Shown here in pieces: positions 54,001-63,178 of a DNA stretch of 64,000 nt. Under the pieces are notes generated by a model. That model saw only the letters and a list, made by a program, of their open reading frames with translations. It had not been told where the DNA came from and ran no database searches. Origin of the DNA: Nothophaeocryptopus gaeumannii. Lineage: Eukaryota > Ascomycota > Dothideomycetes > Mycosphaerellales > Mycosphaerellaceae. Location: positions 496,001 through 560,000 of the forward strand of contig JASISA010000010.1 in the NCBI GenBank assembly GCA_031771865.1, in the 5' to 3' direction. A program made the translations under genes and the position numbers. Position 1 is the first letter of the stretch; every line of letters begins with the position of its first letter.

Positions 54001-54907
54001 CCTTGAGCTTCTCTCCCGCCATTGGCTTTGCCTCTACGGTGTTCTCCTTCTTGCGGTCGGCCAGCGACCCAATGTTGTCCCAGCCCTTGGAGCTGCTTCC
54101 CGAGGCGGGCCTCGAATCGGTGCCATCGTCTGTGAAAATGGCCATTTTCGAGCTCCTTGACTTTTTGCTGCCAGCACTTCTCGCTTGCTGCTGCTGTGTG
54201 GGAGAGGGCGATGCTGAGGCGAACGGGTCGATTTTGGTTGCAAGTGCAGGTCGAACGGCTGGGAGCGCAGGGCTTGATGGTTCTGTCGCGTCTTCCGGGC
54301 GCGCGTCTTTCCTGCGCTCAAACTCTCCGAATTTGCGCATCAATCGTTCTGAAGGACGCGCCTCCTTCTCTATGCCCATTTGGTAGATTTCTTCTGCCTG
54401 ACTCCATCGTCCGCCATTCTCCAGCCATGCCGCGAACTCTTCATAGTACAACGCGAGGCTCTCGCCAATGCCATGTCGCGCTAGAAACACGAAAACTTCA
54501 CGCGGCGCATCTGAAAAGAATCGTATGTAGTGAAGCCACAGCTTCAGATATCGCGGGTCGTTCTTGTAATCCTTAGACGATTGGAAGGCTTTCGTCGCGC
54601 GCTCGAGGAGGGGCAGTAGACGCGACTGAGGTGTCGCTTGGGCGGAGGGGTATGTGTCCAATGTCCACTTCACGTAGCGGTCGTAAACATCAAGCGGGTC
54701 ATCAGCTTCGTCAATATTGGCCAGCTCTTGTTCGAATTCGGCGCGCTTCTCGGAGTGCTGGTCGTTCGGCGGTGGCGTCGCTCCCAGCAGCGGTGGTGAA
54801 TATAGTTGCGCGAGCGCCTTTGCTGACCGGCCGGAGGGGAGAGCCTGAATGTTCTCCTTGTGGCCCTCGATGACATTGAAGTCGATCAAGTCGTTCGACT
54901 CTGCCAT
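51065..54907 (-). CDS. BUB1: Spindle checkpoint kinase Bub1/Mad3 (single MadBub-type protein)
   Basis: Two exons (54907-53951 and 53875-51065) flank a 75-base intron and give 1255 residues. The N-terminus has a KEN box (residues 17-19), then the Bub1/Mad3 TPR-like region with DDPLDVYDRYVKWTLDTYP, SALYYEEFAAWLEN-like helices and MGIEKEARPSERL. A Bub3-binding-type motif follows (AEYCFEELRARHRGWL), then a second KEN (LDTKENQSPEE). The middle is acidic and disordered. The C-terminal kinase has a Gly-rich loop (LGAGTFAPVYLV), the catalytic loop LIHGDLKGDNVLV and DLG in place of DFG, as in Bub1 kinases. Two KEN boxes (a Mad3/BubR1 feature) together with a kinase domain suggest one unduplicated protein doing both jobs: restraining APC/C-Cdc20 and phosphorylating H2A. 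The intron is in frame without a stop. Confidence 0.95.
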   Translation of the reverse strand: MAESNDLIDFNVIEGHKENIQALPSGRSAKALAQLYSPPLLGATPPPNDQHSEKRAEFEQELANIDEADDPLDVYDRYVKWTLDTYPSAQATPQSRLLPLLERATKAFQSSKDYKNDPRYLKLWLHYIRFFSDAPREVFVFLARHGIGESLALYYEEFAAWLENGGRWSQAEEIYQMGIEKEARPSERLMRKFGEFERRKDARPEDATEPSSPALPAVRPALATKIDPFASASPSPTQQQQARSAGSKKSRSSKMAIFTDDGTDSRPASGSSSKGWDNIGSLADRKKENTVEAKPMAGEKLKVGKTNGGMPKMMVFKDQVSLPQPSSDASYIYECRTKYRIYIQTRLMPRHLSSPSSNSNHEQQCVFNEKTGRMECVFVNLEAVYPEAGNLSAEYCFEELRARHRGWLSKDWRKIKAERLREKEAEKHDSFSIHLDDPATAMPTPAPEPKESLEETDVIPEMRPKPRDRGFKIFEDADLDTKENQSPEEARSKTATIALNDEDDENTPPSKQEVDLARKARREERQNRTRKIKVMDNQHIKNETQTIKLNMDSPKSKPKRRKSVVPEPTMTINTKEAMDEIYGIFNQPLQSQPEQDEESEESDQSSDDDEDDYTTGDESTATGKLSAPASEYGDETRNELLGAQQGEDADDRTDVSAWSDFTSSKHVPREGESEVESAQVTSENVYSERQADEAVTPIDENPRTRYVPVPPEDYEPPVMQMRDMSIIPNHRLPFMTPIVEQTESSLGIATAKADKEYFGAKTPSRKNGMPEDFGDDDEPPSSPFDDVTADMDEDKRKVLQPIRTKSTKGTLSLRQGTAKSQVDAKVEASTSEPTQTGPIIKDQQCNPMDPHLRQTILSQMKPPLSSFEGYFEHTNASYGKTAEIKKFVRSQAKQKNSQSQSQEKTTVIPPMIHLIDAQGTYTVKRELGAGTFAPVYLVENSAAVSAVDEDEDLLGDQNAPPPASRAVGKASHRKPLEAIKMEEPPSTWEFYILRATHRRLGVSRAAESIVRAHEMHLFRDECFLVEEFRDQGTLLDLVNIARQEGSSGGGMDEMLSMWFTVELLRVTEAMHSKQLIHGDLKGDNVLVRFDDSTVETDWSATYFPSGAHGWSSKGVCLIDLGRGIDMKQFIPNVAFIADWKTSEADCAEMRELRPWTYQIDYHGLAGIIHSMLFGKYMETVADKTSTLGHGATKTYRIRENFKRYWQTEIWAEVFGLLLNPLAHVEMEEGKKMPVVKGMRGIRERMEGWLEENCERGIGLKGMISKMEGAIAVRRRRGGKA

Positions 54908-55894
54908 CGTTGTCGTATTATGCTGCGGTGTAAGTAAAGAGTGTTGTCGGTGACTGTTTGCGTCGAGCTTGCCAAGAAAACAAGGCGGTTGCCGTGGCGA
55001 TCGGAAGCAGCTGCCGACCGAGGGACCTCACTCGCTTCAAACGCCGAGGCATCTTACCTTGCATGCAAGCTTACCTTATCACGCCAGAAGACACCTCCTC
55101 AGCCTTATTCTCGCACTTCACTTCACTTTCCTTCCCCTCCAGCTTCACAGACATACCACGCCTCGACGCGCAAAGAACGTGATCTCGCCACTGTGGTCCC
55201 CGCTTGCCGCCACTTTGTGTGCATCTGCAACTGATTCTACCGTCTCGGCTCTGCAAGACATACGGCTCCATCGAACTCAATTCCAGGCGCAACGGATCCT
55301 TCGAACCTCGTGAAAGTACGCGCTCGCGAAAGTCTCATGTGTGGATCATGGCGACCGTCGGGCCAGCTCAGGCATGAGATACTGCTTTCTGTACAGTGTC
55401 CAGCAGCCGTGGACAGAGTAGTCTGGCTGCAGCATAAAGTCGTAAGCCCCAGAGACACCACGTTGCGTGCTCAATGCAGCTTAGCGTGAGGATTCTTCAT
55501 GAAACCGATAAGACTGCAGAAACATACCTAGGGCCGTCAACCTTCAGGAAACCTCTCGCCACTCCAAGACACAAGCAGGTACAAGTTCTGTCAACACAAG
55601 AACAACTCGTCTGCAACCAGGACACTGCTTGAATGTTCACCACTGAAAGCATGATGCATCACGTATGAGATCTTGGAGATTGCATCTTGGAGACAGTGAC
55701 ACAATCTGGACAAGGAGTGATATTTTTCATATCACAAACTCATTACCCTTTTTAGATAACCTCCAAACTCCTCCACCAAAGCCGACGAACTGGCCTCGTT
55801 CTAGGTTCACCAACGGTACTGGAACCCTGCCAACTCTTCAACCTCCACACTCGGCCTGATGCCGGAGTTCAGCTCCACACGGGTGTCTCGCCAT
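54908..55894. other. Bub1 upstream region / intergenic
   Basis: Contains the promoter of the Bub1-like gene and the 3' flank of the small secreted protein. Three overlapping plus-strand frames at 54941-55313 are unrecognised and probably chance. Confidence 0.45.
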
Positions 55895-56303
55895 TTACAA
55901 AGAAACTGTGATTGGAACGGCGACAGTGACATCGTTCAACACGTCGCAGAGAAAGACCTGTATCACACGAGTCAGCCAAGTTCGCGCAAGCAATTCGTGT
56001 ATGCGGGAAGTACCTACGTTGATCAAACCAATCTGGGTATTCTCGGAGCAAGAGCTGTAGTGGTCCTGGCCAGATGGGCACGAGCCACCTACAAACGTCA
56101 GCAAACCATCTTCAGAACATTCAGTGGAGTCCTGGCGACATACTGGTGCAGTCGGTGCAGCCGCTGGTCTTGCCCTTAGGACAGCACTTCTGCCCAGAGC
56201 CGCCGCGGGCCTCGAGCTGGACACCCTCAGCAGGGGCGGCAGCAGGGGCGGCAGCGACAAAGGCGGCGCCGAGGCCGAGCAGGGTGATGCTGGAGAACTG
56301 CAT
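55895..56303 (-). CDS. Small secreted cysteine-rich protein
   Basis: Three exons (56303-56144, 56088-56018, 55957-55895) encode 97 residues. The signal peptide (MQFSSITLLGLGAAFVAAAP) is followed by an Ala/Pro-rich pro-segment. The mature part has seven cysteines: GQKCCPKGK, GCTDC, GSCPSG, YSSC and VFLCDVLND. The C-terminus is hydrophobic, VTVAVPITVSL. The adjacent Cys pair and amphipathic end faintly recall hydrophobins, but the eight-cysteine hydrophobin spacing is not met. It looks like a small secreted structural or effector-type protein. All introns are standard and the frame is intact. Exact family unknown. Confidence 0.72.
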
Positions 56304-59300
56304 TTTGATGGTAGGTTGGTTGAAAGTGAAGATTCTGTTGAGCGAAGGCTGAAGGTGTGGAATACTGTTGGAGTTTGTGACTGGAGTTGTGCTGATGGTG
56401 AATTAGTTGAACAGGACCGAATGCCTCTTTTTATATCTCTTCGTCGACCAATCTCCTCCCGCCTTCATTGTCATGGGGCCCAGGATCCACTTGGCAATAG
56501 CGACACCTCTATATCCTGATTGCCATTTTGGGATACAGACCAGCCGAGATTCAAGTCTCCTATGCGCTAATACCCTCGCTCCTTCGTAACTGCTCCACCG
56601 ACGCACCGAATGCAAATTTTGGTATGAAAGGAATGCTTATGTTGCATCGCATGCCACTTTGGTTGTCGAAGCTCTGTTTCGTGAAGAGAGGCTTAGAGGA
56701 AGTTGTCAGCACTTTGATTGACTCGAGCGCGATGCCAGATCCAGAAACCTTGACGGAAGATCTTCATGAGCCCAACACAGCGGACACCAGGTTCCGACAA
56801 CAACACATCCTGCTCCACATGGAAGCTGAAGCTCACGCGGTTGCGACGTTGCTGTGCACAACCGAGGAAGACCTCAGATGTCCGTTCGATTAAACTTGAA
56901 CACGGCTTCAACAGCCAATCGCCAACGGATCCAATGCGTCACCTTCCAGCCATATCCCCAGCCGCCAAGCCGCCAATGGGTTCTCTTGTTCTTCTGGCAC
57001 ATGGTTTCATGTACGCGCCTGCTGCACTGTCGATCATCTTATAGGGACGATATGCGCACACTCCTTCTTGTTGCACAGCTACAGGCGTCGCGCTCGGGAT
57101 CCTACGGGCACTAGCAATCCTTATGCGCACAACAGGCTTTCGCTCTCCTGTATTGATGCTCACCCGACTCTGGATAATTATAGACCTGTCAGCCATGTGT
57201 CGAACCTTCGTGCCTGCAACCCCGGGTCCCGACCCAACTGGTCAAGCTTGAAGATTTGGTCGAAGAACTGGGTCCTTGAGTACAGGCATGAGCTGGACGC
57301 TCTCAGGCACAACCTAGACGCCGCTACTGACGGCTTCAATGTGAAATCGGTCCGGCAAGAAAGAGTCGGATGTTCGGCCTTTGCTGCACAAGAGCAAAGT
57401 CTGCAGTGATCAGACTGCTGCATATGCGAGTGATCTACAAATGCTCCGCGGACGCCGCGCTCTGGGAAACTTCAGATTCCTTCAGGGCTGGAGCTTTTCT
57501 GGCAACGATCATCAGTAGCAACGGCCTGACAACGCAGGGAAACACCTTTGTCAGGGCAGTCAAAACAGAAGTCAAGAATACCGAGTCGACGACAGCTGAA
57601 GTGCGTTCTCACACATGGGCTCTGAGCCATCGCAGATCCCGGTCAACGGAAATGCCGTCTAGGGAAAACTTCTTCACTGCTGCGACTTCAACCGCGAAGG
57701 GAGCTGAGCGGACGATGCTTGGTCTGAGTTTCTTGCTCAAGACCGCTCGTCATTTCACGTTCAACTTCAGCCACTCCATCCTCTGTGCCCGTGCTCCTCT
57801 GACAAGAGAGCACAGAAGAAAACAGCCACCGATGTCAAAGGCGTCCTACCCATCTAGGATGCCTCCACGGAAAAGCTAAGTTGAAACGCATCCTACTTAC
57901 CGAACACGCTCAGTAATCCCCATTCAGACGCTGACTGTATTTGCTGTTGTTCCCTTCACTGCAACTCCCTAGAAGCATGCTGCCTTGAGACGCAGCGTCT
58001 TCCTGCTCCTCCTCATGGTATTCCGCTCTGCGACCTCCTGATGCGTTCCTGCGTCCCTTTTCTCCTCTTTTCGACCGCGTCCCCATCCTCCTGGTTATCT
58101 CTCAGTACGTTCACGCCTCCACTCACGTCAGCCATGCGCGTCATCTGCTTGGTTGCCGGCATTCTCCTGGTCGTCGGCACAGTCGCTCCGCTGGACCCGC
58201 TTGGCCAAATGCGGACAATGCGGATCGATGTTGCATTTTCTCCTTTACCAAAGCACGACAGGGAGTCATTCTCCTGCGCAACAGGAGTAACGGACCCGAT
58301 TCTTCGTGCCCGGAGCTGTCCATTGCTAAAGTTAGGTCACTTAGACTTCCGTATTTCAGACTTTCGAGTCTTTGCAGCGCAGATCTCATGTTTCTGATCA
58401 ACTACAACGGCTACAAGTATATAGTAAAAGCAAAAACTACTTGATTTATAAAAAAAAAGGTACTAATTGAGGCATTGTAACCTCCTGAATGGTGAAACGG
58501 GGTAACGTTGGCGAAACGGAGGAGTACTTCCGCCAACGCAGCTTCATCAATGCGCTGGACCTTCATATGCACGTCGCCAATACTCACTATGATTCAGCAC
58601 CAGTATACAACCGGACGGGCTTTTCAGTATTCCGCTATAGGGCTCTGAGTGCCCTAGACGCCACGAACCTCAGCGTGCGCTGTCCACGACCTGTGCTCCC
58701 TTCCTACTACCGGATATCAGCTCACTGTAGTATAGACAGATGCGCTGCACAAGTCAATGACTGAGCAGAGGTACAAATCAGACTGCATCAGCCGCCTCTT
58801 TACGTACAGGTATCATGTTGGATGCACGAACGGGACGGAGCACTGTCTCGTTTTCAACAGCATTGTCTCAACATCATCGTCTGAACATCATTCCCCACTC
58901 CGTCTCCGAAGCTCAGTGCGCTCGCACCTAGGGAGAGGACCAGACACGCCAATACCTCAGGCAATATCTGGATTATCAAATTGTCCCTACCTACATGGCT
59001 CAATTCCACTACCTCTACTACCGTCAGAAATTTCGTACCTTCGCTCTCAGCAAGACATATATGTCTCACGTCTTGGATAATAACGTGGCACCGCAGCCAA
59101 TCTTCAAATTACGGAGAGATCACGTCTGGCCTTGGCATCGACGACGACGAGACTACATCACCCGCAAACCGGGAGATATCTTTGATAATCTTGGGATTAT
59201 TGGCTGTCTATTAATTTGTGCAAATTTTCACGATTGCTCCTTGGGTTGGTAGCATCCACGTTTTTCTCGCGGCAACTTCGGCTTCGACGCGCTGAATGGA

Positions 59301-60328
59301 GCGGCTGCAATTTCATAATAAGACTCGTGGGAGCATCCGGCCGCATCTGCGGTGTTCAGGTCGCCGAACCTTTCCATGAGAGTATTGCGCGAGAGCCTAC
59401 CGTCAACCTAGTGGGAGATACCAGATTTGCCCGCACGACGAATACGCAGACTCGAGGCCGATATCTCATAGTGCCTTAGCAGATTGTAGTTCTAAACCTT
59501 CCGTTAAGCATGCTTCAGATGCTTGATCGTCGAGTCCTTAAGGTTGCGTGTGCTCATCCTTGGATGGTCCAACGCAATGAAATCCCACTTCTTCTCATCG
59601 CACGAGGGAATTCTTCATCTGTAGGCTCGGGCTTGATTCCATCTACTGCACTTCTTGACATCGGTATCGGTCAAGGCGGGCTATTTCAAGCAGGTACAGT
59701 TGGGTTGGTTTGAGGAGCACGTTTCGCCCACACTCGTTTTGCTTATCTTGCTGACGTCGGGGTCGATAGCGGTGGGTTGTATTGGTGAGGTGTTCATACT
59801 GATTCCTGTTGAGAAACAGCTTTAGGCTTGACTTGTTTTGCTCGACTTGCTAGCATCGTTGTAGGCGCCGGTAGGTAGTATTAAGCAGGCTAAAGCGTCT
59901 CAGCCCAACATGAGACAGACAGCACAGTTGTGGATCCGACTACCCCAATTGTTAAATTCTTTCGAAGACATGGATCGGTCTCTTAACTCTAAGCTTCTAG
60001 TCTACAACCTCGCTCCAAGTAAGGGCTGCTGTTGACCTAGGAGGTCCGCACCAGCAAGCCTATCTTGGCGACGTCCCATCTATGTGCTGATCTGGCAGAA
60101 AGTCAGGTCCTAGTCACTGAGCATGAACCTTCACGGCCGCTTCTTCTCTGGGGGCTAAGTTTCATAGTCAAGCTGTTTGAACCCACCCAGAGGCACCTCG
60201 GAGAGCTTCCACTAATCGGGAAGGCAGGCCATGAGTTCCGGACTACGAGACCTGCAAGCAAGGCCATTGTAGCGTAGCGTGCCGCCGTAGCATAGCACAC
60301 CGAAGACTTGCGATTACCCTATGGCCTT
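56304..60328. other. Gene-poor region of about 4 kb
   Basis: No gene was recognised. The longest frames are 56528-56893 (121 codons, ending TLLCTTEEDLRCPFD), 57370-57879 (169 codons) and 58995-59252 (85 codons, starting MAQFHYLYYRQKFRTFAL), all plus strand; none shows a family motif or supported introns. An A8 run lies near 58450 in locally A+T-rich sequence. The region could be promoter space, eroded sequence or lineage-specific genes. Confidence 0.4.
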
Positions 60329-61717
60329 TTACGCGTTCACCGTAGACCAGTCAGACAGATAACGAGGCGTCGAGGTCTCCAACTTCCAACGCTCAGTTTG
60401 ATGGATCGACTGCTGTCCTACTTCCTCGCTCCTAGCCGCCAGTACTTTGCGAAAGTGGGCATTTGTGCTCGCCTCAGTCTCCTTCACCACAACCTCGTCT
60501 GGAATTGCCTTCGCAATCAACTCATCAAAAAGCTCCGTGTAATCCGCAACGATGCATGTCCTCAGAACGGCCGGCACCATTCCCGGAAACAGCTCCGCAA
60601 GCTTACGATACGTCGATGGCGCCGCAATAGTAGGATACCAGATGAGGTATGGCATATCCCAAGTGTCCTCGGTCACCTTCGAGAGCACGTTGTTCATGGT
60701 GAATCTGACACAGATAGCCTGTTTCATATTACGCTCAGCGCGATACTTCGGCAGCGTCTGCTTGGACCACCAGACTGCGAACATGGTGTTGTGGTAAATT
60801 CCGCGGACACAGCACCCCCATTCCCTAGAGATCATTTTTGGTCGACGCAAACGCACGTATCGATCAAGGTCGCCGTAGTATGCTGCCATGAGAATGAGCA
60901 AGTCCTTATCGACCGTTCGGAGCTTGCTCGGAAGTGGCTCGGTCAACAGCTTCATGAGCAGATCGTTATGCTGGCCGTCATTACGCTTTGCCTGATCGTG
61001 AGGTCGTAGTAGTAGTCGATGCCGATGTTCATGTCCTCTGCGATGTCGAAGAGGTTTTCGGTGCATCCAGATGACTCAAAGAGAAAGTGGTTGTCCGGCG
61101 CTGAAAACCCCCGTCGAACATCCAAAGACGCTTTCACCGCCGTATCTTCATTCAGGTGAGCCGGCGAAAGACTTGCGTTGACGATGTTGATCGTTCTGGT
61201 GTAGTCATTCATGATACCGTATCTGACCGGGTGCGCCATGATGTGTTCGAAGATGTCCATGTTCCCAGATTCCCGTGCCTCCTCCGCGATGAGCACATCA
61301 GGCAGGACATCAAGCTCCTAGTAGAGATCAAAGTATCCGGCGACTGCACAGGCGCGACCGACTTGATCCGACACGGCTTGGATACGTGGCGACCAATTGG
61401 CGGTATGTCGCTGCAGAAGCCACTTCGGGATATCATATGCAGTACGGCATCTCCTCGTTGGAGGCCATGACGGGCATGTGGTTGCTCATGATATCTCGTG
61501 CGTTCAGAGCTCTAGTAAAGAGCGGTAAGACGCTTCTTAATTCTTCGGCGAAGCCATCGTTGAAGCGAATTCCTCGGACGGTGCGAAGGCGTACCAACGG
61601 CAGCCCCAGGTAGCGTGGAATTTGCTGGCCTCGAATCGCCGCAATGCAGTCGCCTCGATCGTACTTTTTGGTATTGAGTCGCTTGAAGTGTTGTTGCAAT
61701 TGGTCCTTCGAGGCCAT
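60329..61717 (-). pseudogene. Decayed lineage-specific gene of unknown function
   Basis: Three frames on the minus strand follow one another as one protein. It starts MASKDQLQQHFKRLNTKKYD at 61717 and runs to NEEMPYC near 61440. A frameshift leads to DIPKWLLQRHTANWSP and then VAGYFDLY, followed by an in-frame TAG near 61320. ELDVLPDVLIAEEARESG and NMDIFEHIMAHPVRYG come next, to a second frameshift near 60975, after which LMKLLTEPLPSKLR, LRRPKMISREWGCCVRGIYH and NTMFAVWWSKQ follow to 60329. The style matches uncharacterised proteins confined to Dothideomycetes-like fungi, though I cannot name the family. Two frameshifts and a stop over 1.4 kb make a pseudogene the best reading. Confidence 0.6.
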
Positions 61718-62143
61718 GATGTTGCTGCTGCGCGGTCTTGTCAAATGAGGTTGATGATCGAATTGCGAGTTGAGTGTGCTCTGAGACACGCGCGTTGTTG
61801 ATCCGCGAAAGTGCTGCTACTAAGGTGTGCAAAATGCAGTTGCTGTGTTCAAATAGGGGACACCGCCACTAGGCGGGGACTAAGCCCAATCAGGAGGCTG
61901 TCACATGCTAGCAATTCACATCGTGGAAAACAGCCCACTCGTGAATACACTATGCATGCGAAGCATCTGGCAGCCAAACGGCTGATGTATTTGAGCGCGG
62001 CGAGAAGGCGGCCGGGCCAGAATCGTCCAGGTCCTCAGCAGCCATCGTGAACCTCAGTACACTAGGAAGCGGCCGCAGTAGACAAATTTTTCATTGCAGA
62101 GGAAGATTGCTAGTTTGGGTTTCTCGTGCTTATCAAATCACTT
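61718..62143. other. Intergenic region
   Basis: Upstream of the decayed gene and downstream of the CIR-domain gene. Nothing recognisable. Confidence 0.45.
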
Positions 62144-63178
62144 TCAATCTCTGCGATGGCGGTGACTATGGCTACGATGCCTCTCGCGATCGTGGTCACG
62201 CTCGCGTGAATGACTCCGATTGCGGTGCCTGTGATGTCGTGAGCGGTGGCGATGTTCATGACGATGCTCCTTCTGCTTCCTCTCTGTAGGCGCGTCGAAA
62301 CTGAAACTATCAAGACTATTCTCGTCATCATGTCTCCATCTCCTCTCCTTCTCTCGCCTGTGCTGCTTCTTCAACTCCTCCAGCTCAGCCTGCTGTTTCT
62401 TCTGCCAAGCAACCCTGTCCTTCTCGCTCCGCTTGAGCTGTTTCTGAGCCTGTTGCATCGCAGCGAAGGGATCACTCGAGACAATACGATTCTGCTCTCG
62501 CTCTTTCCGCCGCGGGTCTTCGTTGCCCCACACATCCTTACCTTGAAGCTCGGCTAGCATGAGCTCGTTCCGAGATGTATCCGGTGGAAGCTCTCGAGAT
62601 GTTGAAGAGGTATACCACGGCTTCTGCATACCGTTCTGATATCCGGCTGCGTTGCTGAAGCGCATAGTGACTTGATCTTCCTCTCGTTTTCGCTTCTTGG
62701 CTTTCTCTCCTTCGGCTTCATCGTTCTTTTGCGACTTGCGGATGGCTTTCTCGTCAGGTGGGGGGATGAGCTGGATGTTGCCCGCATGGTCTTGCAGAGG
62801 TGCGTCTTTCTCGCTGGTCTTTATCAAGGCTCTGGTTGCCTTCTGACCCGCTTCGGCATCTTGCCGAGCATAACGCATGTCGCGATCTGTGTCGTCCTCG
62901 CCATGCAGCCGTCTCCGTTTGCGGTCTCGACGATCGTACGTATCATCCTGCTTGCTCTTACGCCAGTCTACTTCCGACGGCTCCTCTTCCGGCTCTGCTA
63001 GAGGTGGGACATCTTCTCCTCTCAGTATAGCTAAACGCCGCTTCGCATCTTCCTCCTGCATGCGCTGCTCGGCAGCCTCCTCTCTGGCCCTCGCCTCTGC
63101 CTCATCGCGCTGCACGCGCTCGACATTGTCCTTGTTGTAGACATTCCAGCTCTTCTTGCCTAACAGATGCAAGACCAT
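62144..63178 (-). CDS. CIR N-terminal-domain protein, LENG1-like (putative RNA-processing factor)
   Basis: A single exon encodes 344 residues. It starts with the CIR N-terminal domain: MVLHLLGKKSWNVYNKDNVE then RVQRDEAEARAREEAAE, running into a long charged coiled coil with RRLAILRGED. The middle is Lys/Glu-rich with a likely nuclear signal (KAKKRKREEDQ). It contains the conserved patch GMQKPWYTS, found in LENG1-type proteins. The C-terminus is a long His/Arg/Ser/Glu low-complexity tail (RHRSRHHRHRNRSHSRER), like SR-type splicing factors. The human relative is leukocyte receptor cluster member 1; related CIR-domain proteins associate with spliceosomes. Nuclear, RNA-related function is inference from these features. 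Intact. Confidence 0.8.
   Translation of the reverse strand: MVLHLLGKKSWNVYNKDNVERVQRDEAEARAREEAAEQRMQEEDAKRRLAILRGEDVPPLAEPEEEPSEVDWRKSKQDDTYDRRDRKRRRLHGEDDTDRDMRYARQDAEAGQKATRALIKTSEKDAPLQDHAGNIQLIPPPDEKAIRKSQKNDEAEGEKAKKRKREEDQVTMRFSNAAGYQNGMQKPWYTSSTSRELPPDTSRNELMLAELQGKDVWGNEDPRRKEREQNRIVSSDPFAAMQQAQKQLKRSEKDRVAWQKKQQAELEELKKQHRREKERRWRHDDENSLDSFSFDAPTERKQKEHRHEHRHRSRHHRHRNRSHSRERDHDRERHRSHSHRHRRD

Noticed and set aside
54941..55313. Overlapping plus-strand frames upstream of Bub1
   Set aside because: Three frames are open over the same bases, none has a motif, and they lie in the Bub1 promoter.
55895..56303. Calling the small secreted protein a hydrophobin
   Set aside because: Only seven cysteines, and the spacing does not match the C..CC..C..C..CC..C pattern.
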